From Auxenochlorella pyrenoidosa (Eukaryota > Chlorophyta > Trebouxiophyceae > Chlorellales > Chlorellaceae), in NCBI GenBank assembly GCA_001430745.1, contig KQ482042.1, positions 2,049,360 to 2,113,359 of the forward strand: 64,000 nucleotides of DNA, read 5' to 3'. Positions within the stretch are counted from its first letter, which is position 1, and each line of letters opens with the position of its first letter. The translations under genes and the position numbers were made by a program. The notes beneath the pieces were generated by a model. That model was not told the origin of the DNA, did not search any database, and was given only the letters and a program-made list of their open reading frames with translations. Positions 45,673 to 57,600 of this stretch are shown in pieces.

Positions 45673-47483
45673 ATGCAGGCTTCCTCCACTCTGCAGCGGG
45701 CGCCTGCCCTGTCGAGCTCTGCGGCTGTGAGCCGCCGGCCGGCTCGGGCACAAACGGTTGTGGTGCGCGCTGCCCAGTGAGTGCGAAATGGCCCCCACGC
45801 GGGCCTACCCACGTTGTGCCTGCACTCAACCCGGCGCTTGCGGGGAGGCAGCGGCCGACTGCGCCTGCACTGGCTTCACACTGCAGGCTACGTGAGCTTG
45901 CCATGCCTTGTCAGCCAAGTGCGAGCACTGTTGGCAGCCAATGTTTGACATCCATCCACTCCCGCTGACACTTCTGTCCCCGCAGCGCCGAGGAGGCCAG
46001 CAGCCTGGCGCAGCGTGCCGCAGCCGCAGCGCTCGCTGCTGTGCTTGTTGCTGGCTCTGCAGCGCCCGCGCTGGCCGCAACTGCTGAGCCTTCGCTCGTG
46101 AGTATAAGGGGGGAAAGCAAACCCAGCAGGCCCGCCAGAAAGTGGATCTGTCGGGGCCAACGGCCGGAAGGCCTGCACCGACCGCGTCACGGCGGGCCGT
46201 GCAGGCATAACGCGGGTGTCCCCCGCTGCCGCTGAGCAAGCAGGGAAGTACACCCACGTAGCCCGAGTGCACTGGCACCAATGCAGGAGGAGCTGCTGGC
46301 CACCTCCAAGGTGGTGCTCAAGCCCAAGGCCAAGGCCGAGCCGGCCGTGAGCTACGCGGAGGCCCGCAAGCTGGCCTCCACCTCGGCCCCCGACACCAAG
46401 GCCGGCAAGAAGAAGAAGGAGGCCAAGAAGGCAGCCCCCCCCAAGAACGGAGGCCCCCAAGCCCAAGAAGGAGGCTCCCAAGAAGCCGGCGGCCGCCAAG
46501 GCCTCCAGCAGCAGCAGCAGCAGCAACAGCACCTTCAAGCTGTCGGGTGGCGTCAGCAAGGGCACCACGGTGGGTAGCGCGGGAATGGTGGGGGTGGGGT
46601 GGGGTTGGGGTTGGGGGGCAGCAGCATTCCGGCCGGTCTGGGGCTGCTGTGCTGTGCAGACGAGGATTTGCTGTCTGGCGGGTGTCTCCCCAACACCATG
46701 TGCTCGTGTCTTGTCTCACCAGCTGCATGCTTGGCAGCCTGGGTATCACACGTTGTCTGCACAATCCCTCGTACCCTGGATGTTCGGCGGAGGACCCAGC
46801 GCCTCGGTTCTAAGCCGCGCGGGCCCTGGCCCCGGCCCCTGCAGGGCATTGTGCCTGAGGGCATCACGCTGGAACCCAAGCCCATCCCGGGCGCCAAGCT
46901 CGAGCCCGCCAAGCCCGCCAAGCCCGCCCCCAGGGCTGCCGCCAAGCCTGCCCCCAAGCCTGCGGCTTCCAAGCCCGCGCCTGCCAAGCCCACGCCCGCC
47001 AAGCCTGCGCCCGCGCCCAAGTTTGCTGCTAAGCCCAAGGCGGCTGCCTCCAAGGATGAGGTCGCCAAGCAGGCGGCCGCCACTGCCGCAGCTGCCGCGG
47101 CTGCTGCTGCCGCCTTCAAGGCCGCCCAGTCGGCGCCCGCGCCCGAGCCCGCCCCCGCCCCGGCCCCCGCCAAGCCCGCCTTTGTGTTCCAGAAGCCCAC
47201 CCCAGCGCCCTCCGCGCCTGCCGCGCCAGCTGTTGCTGCCGGCGCCGCTGCCGGTGTCGCTGCCGGCGCCGCTGCCACTGGCGTGAGCCTTGGCTCGCCC
47301 GCCACCCAGGCCGCCACGGTGGCTGCCGCGGAGCTGGTGGGCGTGCTGGCGGCTGGCAGCGTCGTGAGCGGCCTCCTCAGCAGCAAGGAGGCCAAGCCCA
47401 AGGCTGCCACCGTTGCGGGCACCAGGACGGGCACTGTGAAGAAGACGGTGGCCGGCACCGCCAAGAAGACGGTCAAGGCATGA
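45673..47483 (+). CDS. Plastid-targeted Ala/Lys/Pro-rich protein with an apparent one-base frameshift
   Basis: Four exons: 45673-45776, 45986-46097, 46287-46569, 46845-47483 (TGA). The N-terminus (MQASSTLQRAPALSSS, then AAVSRRPARAQTVVVRAA) is a textbook chloroplast transit peptide. It is followed by a hydrophobic stretch with an AxA-type end (ALAAVLVAGSAAPALAATA), like a thylakoid transfer signal. The rest is low complexity: Lys/Ala-rich, KPAP repeats, an Ala run, then a hydrophobic segment (VAAAELVGVLAAGSVVSGLL) and a basic tail with repeated KKTV. Exon 3 is 283 nt long, one more than phase allows. Frame 0 is clearly coding up to KKAAPP and frame +1 after it (EAPKPKKEAPKKPAAAK), with the switch at a C8 run (46435-46442). 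Staying in frame 0 hits a stop early in exon 4. About 378 aa if one C is surplus. Function unknown. Confidence 0.75.
46435..46442 (+). other. C8 homopolymer at the apparent frameshift
   Basis: Coding frame changes by one base here; seven Cs would keep the gene open. Sequencing or assembly error, real mutation or slippage are all possible. Confidence 0.75.
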
Positions 47484-48044
47484 GCCCAGCTGGCTGTGCT
47501 GATCGGGCTTTTGCTTGCAGCCTTGCTGTGCCCACATTTGCAACTCCTCGTCCCCGCCCGTCCTGTACCACCTCTCCTGTCCTGCTGAAGCTCTAGCTTC
47601 CTCACAGGCCTTTGCGCCGCCGCTCCCCTTGCCACCGCCTGTTGACCCCTTGCCTTGTCCTGTTTGTGAGAAGATTATGCTGCGCCCCACCCACTCCACC
47701 GACACCGCATGTCCAGATTTACCCCCGCACTGCTTTCGTTCGTTCGTTCGTTGCTGATTCTTTTTCTGGCCCCACGCCAGGCCATTGCCCACTGCCTGAT
47801 GGATGACCCCAACATGCAACACCCGTTAGCAGAGCCGTGCCGCCATCCGCCGAGCAATCCTCACCAGGCCTGCAGGGTAGGGCCTCACTGCCTCTCTCCT
47901 GCAGTCCACGTTCTATGCAGTCCAGGCTTGATGATAAGCGTGCCAACGTGTTGAGTTGGTGCGGCAGCACACCCGGCACAGCAGGACAGCAGGCAGGGGC
48001 GGTGCCGACCGCTGTCGCCGCCCCTTCAAGTGCATCGGCCTGCA
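47484..48044. other. Intergenic between the plastid-targeted gene and DJ-1
   Basis: No exon supported. Includes a short (GTTC)n tetranucleotide repeat at 47735-47752. Holds one 3' UTR and the DJ-1 promoter. Confidence 0.6.
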
Positions 48045-49795
48045 ATGATCCGTGGCTCAGTCCTCGCACCTGCCTCTCGGCTCGCAACCCGGCCCTTTGC
48101 AGCCGCAAAACTTGCAGCTGGGCGCCGAACCATCGCGGCCATGGCAGCCAAGCGGGTGCTGGTCCCCATCGGCAATGGCAGCGAGGAGATGGAGGCGGTG
48201 AGTTGAGATCCGGCATGATCGGGCGGCCGCGGCTGCTGGAGATGCAGGGGCGGCAGTGACGGAGCGGGCACCGGCGGCTGGGGCTGGCAGCTCGCCTTGT
48301 TGGTGCTCAAGCCACTGGGCATTTCGTGCAGGTGATCACCATCGATGTGCTGCGCCGTGCGGGTGCAGAGGTGAGCCACGGGGCAAGCACTTTGGTGAAT
48401 GCCTGCTCTGCTGCCATGCGCTTGGGAGCCGTGCGCCCGCTGACGCCGATGTCCGCGAGTCGCCGCTGCTGAGCGATCACTCCCCATCCCCCGTTTCGTC
48501 ACCATCTGCTATCTGTCCAGGTAACCGTCGCATCCGTGGAGGACAGCCTGACCGTGGAATGCTCCCGCCAGGTCAAGATTGTTGCCGACAAGAGCATCGC
48601 AGACTGCACCGGGGAGAGCTTCGACCTGATTGCGCTGCCGGTGAGCACAGGCCTCCCTGCTGCCTTGGCTCGCAGTCTTCAGACCGTGCAAGGGCCAGAA
48701 TAAGGTCTGCCCGGTCTGTCGTTTCTGCCCAGGCTGGGAGCCCAGCACATCCTCATCACGTGGCTGCTACTCTCCTCTTCCCGGAACCCCCTGCCAGGGA
48801 GGCATGCCGGGCGCTGAGCGCCTGCGCGACTCTGCCGCGCTTACCGAGCTGGTTGCCAAGCAGGTGCGCGGCTCCTCTGCAGACGATGTTCATCGAGCAT
48901 ACCTGATTATCTTGGCTGAGTAACCTGTGTGTATGCCTGCCTGCCTGGCACGTCTCCACTTGTGGAGGCAGCGCGAGAGGCCGGCCGTCAATGGCGCGCC
49001 TGCCCTCTGCTCCACTCTCACTCGCCGACTGCTCCACTCTCATTTGCCGACAAGCAGAAGGCTGACGATAAGCTGCATGCCGCCATTTGCGCGACGCCAG
49101 CAGTGGCATTTGAGCCGCAGGGTGGGTTGGACCCGGGGGACTGTGCTGGGCCGGAAGAGCCAGTGCAGAGCAGACCTTGGAACGTGCACGCCAAATGCAG
49201 GGCGGGGCAACGGGCAGGTTGGCAATATTTGGGTGGCTCGGCAGTGCAGTATAGAGAGCCAGCAAGCTGTTCAGTGCTCTCGCAGCCCTGGTGCAGCCCG
49301 GTGGCCGCAGCCTCTGCTCCCTGGGTTGGCGGTGCTGCCTGCCTGCCTGCGCACGTGCACACCTTGACCCCCTCACCTGCGCGCTCCTGCCGCAGGCATC
49401 CTGGCTGGCAAGCGGGCCACCTCCCACCCCGCATTCTCCGCCAAGCTGTCCAACCAGGAAGCGGTGGAGCAGCGGGTGGTGGTGGATGGCAAGCTGGTGA
49501 CCAGCAGGCGCGCGAGAGCCGGGGGTTGGAGTGGTGGTGATGTGTGTGCATGTGTGGGGGGGTGGTGGTGCAGGGGCGCCCGGGGCCAGATTGCCTAGGG
49601 GCCGAGCCAGGGGCTCTGCACCTGCTGCCCTGGCACTCACTGGAGCTGCTCTGCGCGCCCTGCTGCCCTTGCAGGGGCCCGGGCACGGCGTTTGAGTTTG
49701 CGCTGGCGCTGGTGCGGGAGCTGTACGGGGAGGAGAAGATGCGCGAGGTGGCTGGGCCCATGGTCATGGCCCCCGGCTGGGACAAGGCGCTGTGA
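48045..49795 (+). CDS. DJ1: DJ-1/PARK7 family protein (PfpI superfamily)
   Basis: DJ-1 proteins act in oxidative stress defence and glyoxalase/deglycase-type chemistry. Seven exons: 48045-48197, 48332-48370, 48521-48640, 48798-48863, 49058-49121, 49396-49507, 49675-49795; 224 aa. Motifs: LVPIGNGSEEMEAV with the partner Glu (E47/E48), ALPGGMPGA, and the nucleophile elbow AAICATPAVAF with the redox Cys at about 137. The end is TSRGPGTAFEFALALVREL. The frame upstream of the core ATG at 48141 is open to an ATG at 48045 and gives an Arg/Ala/Ser-rich leader (SVLAPASRLATRPFAAAKLA), suggesting import into plastid or mitochondrion; the shorter start would give a cytosolic form of 192 aa. The last intron has a GC donor (AG|gcgcgc at 49508), required to make TSRGPGT. 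Confidence 0.94.
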
Positions 49796-50324
49796 AGCCG
49801 CACCCCTCCAAACTGAGCGGCGCCCCTGCTAACGATGAGTGCACGCATGCTGTGTGTAAGCGCGCTGCTTGGGCGGGCTGCTGTGGATGTGGAGCGAGTC
49901 AACAAGCGCGAGGGGTGTACGGACGGTGCCACCCACAGCATGGCAGCGGTGGCAAGGACGCAGCTGTTAACACCCCAGGCGTTCTTGGGCGAGCAGTGAG
50001 CCATGCTGTCATGGGCCAGGCGTGCCAGCAGGACGCAGCAGCATGGCAGCGTGTCCAATGCGGGTTCTCCCTGATATTGCAATCAGATTTGAAGATTTGA
50101 AATCGGGTGCAGCGTGTGAGAAAAAAGCTGGGAAACAAAATGTGGAAAAACGGGATCTGTGAGAGGAGGAGAGGCATACCTGCCAGATGGGATCGCTCAT
50201 GCATTCGGCAGTCCAGAGGAAATGAATTGACCATTATTGAGTTCACGCAGGCAAGGTCAAGGCGTACAGACTTGTCTGAGGCAGGGTGGCATGGGCCCCA
50301 CTTTGCTTCATGAAGGCAACCCAA
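49796..50324. other. Convergent 3' region of DJ-1 and the ABCB transporter
   Basis: No supported exon; an AT-richer patch at 50080-50240 probably belongs to the ABC transporter 3' UTR. Confidence 0.6.
49855..49859 (+). terminator. Putative TGTAA polyadenylation signal of DJ-1
   Basis: TGTAA 60 nt past the DJ-1 stop. Confidence 0.6.
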
Positions 50325-53300
50325 TCAGGCTGCCGCCACGGGTTCCGCCCGCGCCTGGTTGCCAGCAACTGATGCCGCCTCATCATCGCTGCTGCTGCTG
50401 CTGCTGTCAGGCACGCCACCCTCGGCATAGCCCAGCTCTGCCGTGCTGACGAGCCGCTTGAAGATGCCGTCAGGCAGCGCCAGCAGCTGCTCCCGGGAGC
50501 CAGCCTCGACAATCTGCCCGCCCTCCACCACAGCAATCAGGTCGGCGCGCCGCACCGTGCTGAGCCTGCAGGATGCAAGGAAGGCGCGCAGGCGAATGCA
50601 TGGATGGTGCTCACCGAACCGGCGTAGCGCTCGCAGCAGCGGCGGCGGGCGCGGGGCGGGGCCCAGGGCATGGCGGGGCCCCGCAGCGCAGCGGCGCGCG
50701 CGAGGCGCTCACCGGTGCGCGATGATCAGCTTGGTGGCCGCCAGGTGGCGCAGCGTGTCGTTGATGTATCGCTCGCTGGTCACGTCTAGGGCGGAGGTCA
50801 CCTCATCAAGCACCAGTATCTGCTGGCGGGCGGCGCAAGGTGCACAGGCACGTGAGCAAGGCCTGGGCATGCACGCAGGCGGGAGGCCAGGACAGATACT
50901 GCTTCAAATTAACGCTCAACGGCATCAGGCAGCACGCGCAGGTGTGCCCATACCAGCCCTGCCCTTGCACGCACCTTGGGCTGCAGCAGCAGGGCGCGCG
51001 CGATGGCCAGCCGCTGCTTCTGCCCGCCGCTGAGCGCGTGGCCGCGCTCCCCCACCTCGGTGTCGTACCCCTGGGGCAGCTGCACAGGGACAGGCGCCAG
51101 CGGGCACAGGCGTAGGCAGGACTGGCGGCTCCCGCATGCCACGCCCCGGCACAGCAATCCCTGCTCTGACTCTCGGGCTTCGCCCGCTGGCCACGGGCCC
51201 TCACCTGGCGCACAAACTCGTCGGCATGGGCTGCCCGAGCCGCTGCCAGGATCTCTTCGTGGGTGGCACCTGGCTTGCCGTAGCTGCATGAGGGAGAGGA
51301 TGAGGGGAAACCACCCGGGGCTGAGGCCTCAGCATGGCATGGCCGGCCCGACGGGCCGCATCGGTTTGGTCCAAAGCAGGGCGCAACAGGGGCTTCACCA
51401 GGTGGACCTTCTTGCCCCTTGCTTGGCATGCCCTCTGAGCGCCGGTGCCGCACGCGCCCCCGTGCCCACCTGATCTGCTGCGTCACGCTGCCCGACATGA
51501 GCATCGGCTGCTGCAGCACCGCTGCCATGCCCACCGCCGCCGCGCCGGTGCCGCCCTGCCCCGCAGCCGGCAGCGGGGCGCCATCTACCAGGATCTCCCC
51601 CCGCTGCGGCCGGTACAGCCCCAGCAGCAGCGCGGCAATGGTGGACTTGCCCCCGCCAGAGGGGCCCACAAGCGCCACTGTCTGCAGCGAGGCAAGGCAG
51701 GGGAAGAGCAAGGTGTGCAGGCGCAGGAGCAGGCACTGGGGCTCAGCTCGACACAAATGCAGGCTAGGCAGCCAGCACGGCTGGAATTGCCTCTGCCGCC
51801 AGCTAGCAGGGGTGGTGAGCCCGGGGCCGTGGCCTGTCATGGAGACCCCCTAGAGTGCCGCCATGCGCGCACCTGGCCCGGGAGGAGCGTGATGTTCAGG
51901 CCCCGCACTGCCCAGTCGGCCGCGCCTGGGTACTTGAACCACACGTCCCGAAACTCGACTCGTCCACTGCTGCTGGCCTCTGGCTGCTCTGCTGCTGCTG
52001 CTGCTGCTGCTGGGCTGCAAGAGGTACTGCCGCTGCTGCCGCCATTGCTGCTGCTGCCATGCACCGCCTCACCGCTGGTGCTGGTGAGGGCTGCCTCGCT
52101 GCTGCCGACAATGCCACCGCCAACATCGCCGCCACTGCTGCTGCCGGCTGCTGCCTGGCTGGGCGTGACCAGCTGCGCCATGCGCTCCAGAGCCCCCATC
52201 GCCTTGCCCAGCTCTCCCAGGGAGGCCGCCGCGGAGGACAGGCCGACAGAGATGAACAGGTTGAGCACGTTCACTGCGCCGGTCGACACCAGGTCCAGCG
52301 GTGAGAGGTGGATTAGGTGGCAAAGCCAGCAGAGGACAAAGCGCAGCTCAGCAAGGGGAAGCAGTTGCACTCTTGGACGTCAAGAGCACCCACAGAGCAA
52401 CCGCAACGCTGCTTCATGCCCCACCTGCCATCCCCCCGCTTGCCCCATAAGGATGGTCCCTGCCCACCTGCCAGCAGCGCCCCCACGCTGATCCTGTTGT
52501 GTATGACCAGCATGCCGCCAAATCCCAGCAGCGCCACCGTGCCCACGTTCACCGCCAGGCGGCCCGCGCCCTCCACGATGCCCTGCAGCAGGGCAGGGCA
52601 CAGCGTCACGGTTGGTGGGAAAATCTCGTGGGCAAGCGACGAAGCACACAGGAGCAGGCGGGGCAGGCTGCCTGCCAGCCTGCCTGCCTGCCTGCCTGCT
52701 GTCCCAACTGCCACCTCACTGCCACCTCACTGCTCCGCAACTGATTGCCCCAGAAACCTCCCGCTCACGATGGCCCGCCCCCACCTGGAACAGGGCATAC
52801 TTGCGGCTCATCTCGTAGGCGCCATCGCTGAGCCGAGCAAACGCGGCAGCCTCGCGCTCCTGCTGCGCAAACACCTGCACGGTCTGCACCTGGGACAGCC
52901 GCTCCGACGCAAAGTCCAGCGCCTGGGCGGCCACCTGCCAGAGAAGGAGAGGGGGCAGGTGCACGCCTTCATCTTTGGCTCGGGTACAAAGGTGTGGCAC
53001 ACGCCCCGCCAAAAACGCCGGCAGCAGAGCACCGGAGAGGGCCCCCCACCCCCACCGCACCCCCGCCCCTCACCTGCTGCCGGCTGAAGATGATGGCGGA
53101 GGAGCGCACCACGACGGCACGCAGCAGGCGGGAGAGCAGCGGGGTGATGGCCAGGGAGACGAGTGCCAGCAGCGGCTGCTGCACGCAGATCACGGACACC
53201 GCGCCCAGCACCTCAAAGATGGAGCGGAACCCGCGTTGACCAATAAAGTCTGGGGTTGGGGGTGGAGTGTGTGTGGGGGGGGGTTATGGCGGCCAGGGGT

Positions 53301-54341
53301 GTGGAGCGAGCCTGGAGAGAAGCTGGCCGAGCGCAGCGCAGGGGAAGCACAGCTTGGTGCTGGGCATGCCGTGCTTGCGGCCACCCCCATGCCGGCAAAC
53401 GGCAGCGAGGGAAGGCAGCGCGCGCGCACCCGCCACCGTGGCCTGCAGCACTTGGACGTCCAGGGTGAGGCGGGACACGATGTCGCCCTTGGTGGTGGCG
53501 TCGAAGAACGGCTGCTCCTGCGCCATGATGGTCTGCAGGCGGGGGGCGGCAGCAGGGGGGGTAGGGCAGTGCACTGGGGGTGCATGGGGAAGACAAGGCG
53601 CGAGCAGGGGCAGCAGTGGTGTGCTCAGCACTACGCAGGGCTACGGGGTACGCAGGATGCGCGAGCATCCTGCCCTCGCGCCCCGGCGGCGCGCGCCAGC
53701 CGCACCTGCATGAGCCGGCCCTTGAGCCGGTGCCCAAAGCGCTCGCCCAGAATGGTGCTGAGGTACGCCACCAGCGCGTTGCCCGTGGCCGACAGCACCA
53801 GGCAGGCGGCCAGCTTCAGCAGGGCGGCCTGGAAGGAGCTGGGTGCTGCGGCTGCTGCGGCGTGGCTGAAGGGGTTGACCGCTGCACCGGCGGGCCCGCT
53901 GGCGGCGCTGGCCAGGCCGCCGTGGGCCCGAACCACATCAAACACCTGGCCCATCGCCATTGGGAACAGCAACGTGAACGCGATTGTGGCGACCAAAGAC
54001 ACAGTGGTGACCAGCAGCAGGGGCCAGTCGGGGCGCAGCGTCTCGATGGCCAGCTTCACGGCCGCAGAGCGCAGCGGCGCGGGCTCCTGCGCCTCGACGC
54101 CGGGTGCTGCAGGCGCACCCGCCCCAGCCAAAGCTGCTGCTGACACCAGGGGCCGCAGTATCAGCCGTGATGTCTGCCGTTGCCACTGAAGAGGGAGCGG
54201 CCGCCGCAGGCTGGGCATGTTTGCAGGCGGCGGGGCCGTCGTCGAGAGCCGACCGGCGGCGGCAGCGTGGGAGCGGCGGCTGCAGCCCACCACCAGGGCG
54301 GGCTTGCTGGGCCTGCAGGCGCTTGCGTGCGCCCCTTTCAT
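50325..54341 (-). CDS. ABCB-type half-size ABC transporter, probably organellar
   Basis: Eleven exons: 54341-53706, 53532-53430, 53249-53074, 52934-52785, 52582-52468, 52273-51873, 51681-51470, 51283-51205, 51079-50975, 50819-50713, 50565-50325; 774 aa. One transmembrane domain (helices such as [20 protein letters not shown] and [20 protein letters not shown]) is followed by one nucleotide-binding domain: A-loop in VWFKYPGA, Walker [10 protein letters not shown] (533-541), signature LSGGQ (640-644), Walker B ILVLDE (660-665), H-loop IIAHR (about 694). Half-transporters work as dimers. The N-terminal 60 residues are Arg/Ala/Ser-rich without many acids, so plastid or mitochondrial import is likely, as for plant TAP-like ABCB26/29 or mitochondrial ABCB10. 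An alternative in-frame start lies at 54389. A Ser/Ala/Gly-rich insert precedes the NBD (about 430-495), longer than usual. The acceptor of exon 6 (52274) has a weak pyrimidine tract. Confidence 0.92.
52679..52700. repeat. (CCTG)n tetranucleotide repeat in an ABCB intron
   Basis: Tandem CCTG units inside the intron between exons 4 and 5. Confidence 0.7.
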
Positions 54342-54637
54342 CTTGCGCCCAGTCCCTCCTGTGGTGCAGTGACTAGAACGGGCGCACAAAGCGTGAGCAA
54401 AAGCTTCTGCGCCGAACGGGAGGCGTCTGGGCTCAGGAAAACGTCACTGATACTTTAAAGACCACAATGCGCCATACAAACGCGACATTCCTTCTCACTC
54501 GACACCAAGCAAGCCCAGCACGCCCAGCAGCCTTTTTATGACACAAGTTGTGCGGTTGGCTGTCGATCTGCAGTCCTATTCTCGCTTTCTGAGTGCTTTG
54601 CAGTATGACTGTCCAGTTGTAGTCCAAACTCCGAGAA
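54342..54637. promoter_or_regulatory. Divergent promoter between the ABCB transporter (-) and the kinesin (+)
   Basis: 296 bp between start codons. More AT-rich at 54440-54610 than the flanks. No defined element. Confidence 0.5.
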
Positions 54638-57600
54638 ATGGGGACAGCCGGCGACAGAGAAGGTGTTCCTTCCTCCGCTTTCAAGACTCCAGCGACGGCC
54701 CGCAAGCCTCTTGGAGTTTTGAATGTAGCCTGTACCGGGCCGCTGCCGGTGAGCTGCACCGGTGACCTGCGACAGCGGGGGCAGGCAGGAGCTTGCTGGC
54801 GCCGCCTCCGCCGATGAGCATGCCGTGAAAGATGCAACCTTTGCTTCTGGTTGGTTTCGCACATCAAAAAAGTATGTTTGGATTGCCCTTTTGCTACACG
54901 CTCTACGGCCAGCAATGCCCTTCATATCATTTGCCCCCCCGCAGACGCTGTTCAGTCCGGGCTCAGCCGCCACAACACCGCATCTGTTCACGCAGCGCCA
55001 GCCGCTCTTTGCTGCTGCATCGCCCAGATGCGGTGCATCGTCACATCAACAACAGCATCAGCCCGCAGATGACCGCGTCAAGGCGAGGCTGGAAGAAGAG
55101 GGAGCTTGGCAGAGCACAAGACTCATCGGCACCATCTTACCGGGGTCGGGAGCGCTGACACTCCCCCTGCTCCCTGCCTGGATGCCGCAGGTGGTCGTCA
55201 GGATACGGCCGCCGGCACCGGGGCGCGAGGCAGGCGAACCGCTGTGCGTGCTGCACACTGGCGTAGACACGCTCACCCTGCAGTCGTCACCTGAGGCAAC
55301 CTACTTCACCCTCGACCACGTCGCCGGGCCTGGCACCTCGCAGGAGCACATGTTCAAAGTAAGAGACGGGCGCTGCACTGAACCGTCGGTTTGACTGTCA
55401 GTTTGGATGGGGCAATAAACATGCAAATGCAACAAATTGGCACTCCCACGACAACAATTGGCACTACCCCTTGGTCCCTCTGCAACAGGTGGTGGGGCGT
55501 CCGATTGTCGAAAATGCTCTTGCCGGCTTCAACTCAACAATATTCGCCTACGGACAGGTGCAACATCAGCGGCGGTTATTAAAGTGCATGTTGCCTTGGG
55601 AGGGAGGGGCGAGTGCAGTCTGTGTGTGTGTGTGAGAGAGAGAGAGAGAAAGCAGACACATGGGGTGCAGTGCCTTCCACGCCCTTGACTTTGCCGTCAC
55701 CTGCGGCGCCTTGCTGTGCAGACTGGCTCAGGCAAGACCCACACTATGCTCGGCGAGCTGGCGGATGGTGGCACTGTGGGCTCTGAAAGCCCCGGCGCGC
55801 TGCCCGAAGGCGCAGGCCTCATCCCGCGCACATTTGCGCACCTGTTCCGCCGCATCCGCGAGCTGGAAGGGGAGCGCCGGCAGGGGCGCGAGGTGACCTT
55901 TGCGGTTGCAGTGGCCCTGGTTGAGATCTACAAGGAGCAGGTGGGCTGCACGGTCCTTTGACCTCCTAATCTAATGATCCCAAGGCAGCCGGATGGGGCA
56001 GCTGGGCACTGCTGCAGTCGCAGAAGTTGAACAGGCAGGCTGTGCGCAGGCAGTGGCTTGCAAGTTGTGGCCTCATGGGTGGGCACCCCCAGGGTGCGTC
56101 ACGCTCCTTCCACTGCAGATCACCGACCTCCTGGGCACACCAGGCAGCGAGCGCGTGCTACTGCGGGAGGACAAGCAGGCGGGCGTCTTCCTGGAGGGCG
56201 TGGGGTGGCACACAGTGGCCAGTGGTGAGCCAGCAGGCGGGTGGGACCGACTGGCAGCTTCTGCTGAAGTCAGAAGGCGAGCTGATGGGCCCTACAAGCA
56301 GTGCAGCAGCAATGTTCAAGCGCATCCTGCCCGTCTAACTCCCCATTCCACTCACCCGCCCACCCAGCCCACCGCTGCCACTGCCCCTGCACCCGCAGTG
56401 GAGGAGGTGCTGCGCCTGCTGGTGCGGGGCGCCGCGTCGCGCCACACCGCCACCACGCGCCTGAACGACACCAGCTCGCGCAGCCACATGCTGCTGCAGT
56501 GCCGCATCGAGAGCCAGAGCGTGGAGGAGGGGACCGGCGTGGTGCGGCGGCGCAGCACTCTGAGCCTGGTCGACCTGGCAGGCAAGCTGCTGCAATGCTG
56601 CTCTCCGCTGCCTGCACCCCTTGAGCCCTTCTTCTGCTTCTGAGCAAGTCATGAATCGTCAGAATTCTGTTTGTAGCCAAGTTTGCCAGCTGCAGGCTTT
56701 GTCCAAGTTTGCGCCCCCTTCTGCTGCCTTCCCCGCAGGCAGCGAGCGGCAAAAAGCGGCCGAGACAGAGGGCGACCGCCTCAAGGAGGCACAGGCCATC
56801 AACAAGAGCCTGTTCACGCTCGGCCAGGTCAGCCAAGGGTTTGCACCGTACACATTGGGATGAGTGCACTGCGTAATTGCCAACAAAGGCGCAGCTTGCA
56901 GGCATGCTCGGCAACTCCTCTGCACGTGCAGCATGATGTGCCTTCTGCCGTCACCCAGGTGGCGCCTCTCCTCTCTACAGGTGATCAACAAGCTCACCGA
57001 GGGCTCCAGCCACGTGCCATACCGCGAGTCCAAACTCACGCTGCTGCTGCGCGAATCGCTGGGGGGCAACAGCCGCACAGGTTGGCGGGGAGGGCTGGAG
57101 GCTGTTGGGGCCGATCTCAGCCTAGGATCACATGATCTGCTGGCAAGATTGCAAAAACATGATCACGGACCTGCCTGCCGCTCTCATCTGCAGTCATCAT
57201 ACCTACCATCGCTCCCACCGCGTCCTCGCTGGCGGAGACCGCCAACACCCTGAAGTTTGCGGCGCGCGCCAAGCAGGTCAAGAACCAAGCGCGCGTCAAC
57301 GAGGACGTCAGCCAGTCGGCGGTGGAGGTGCGCCACCGGCATTGCAGGGGTGCGTGTACACAGCATTGCAGGGGTCCCTGGCACCGGCAGCGGCACAGGC
57401 GCTGCGCCCAGCGTGGTATGCCACACGTCCCCTGGCCCCTGTCACCGACTATGCCCCGGTGGCGTTCTACTGTTGATAGGCTGGCAGCTTGCAGCTCACC
57501 GACTGAACAAAATTTCTCTCGGCCAAGTTGCAGATGGCCGCTGAAATTGCTCGTCTGCGTGCCGAGGTGGCTGTGCTGCGCGGGCATGCGGCTGGCGGCA

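Noticed and set aside
46553..47635. Long antisense open frame (360 codons) opposite the plastid-targeted gene
   Set aside because: Shadow of the Ala/Lys/Pro-rich coding strand: Gly/Leu/Ala-rich, no splice signals and no family features.
55083..55190. Reading the kinesin start straight through as one exon from 54762
   Set aside because: The frame is open, but the spliced form gives RVK followed by VVVRIRPP, the normal motor start, and the leader exon at 54638 has a KIN-12-like sequence. Retention remains possible.
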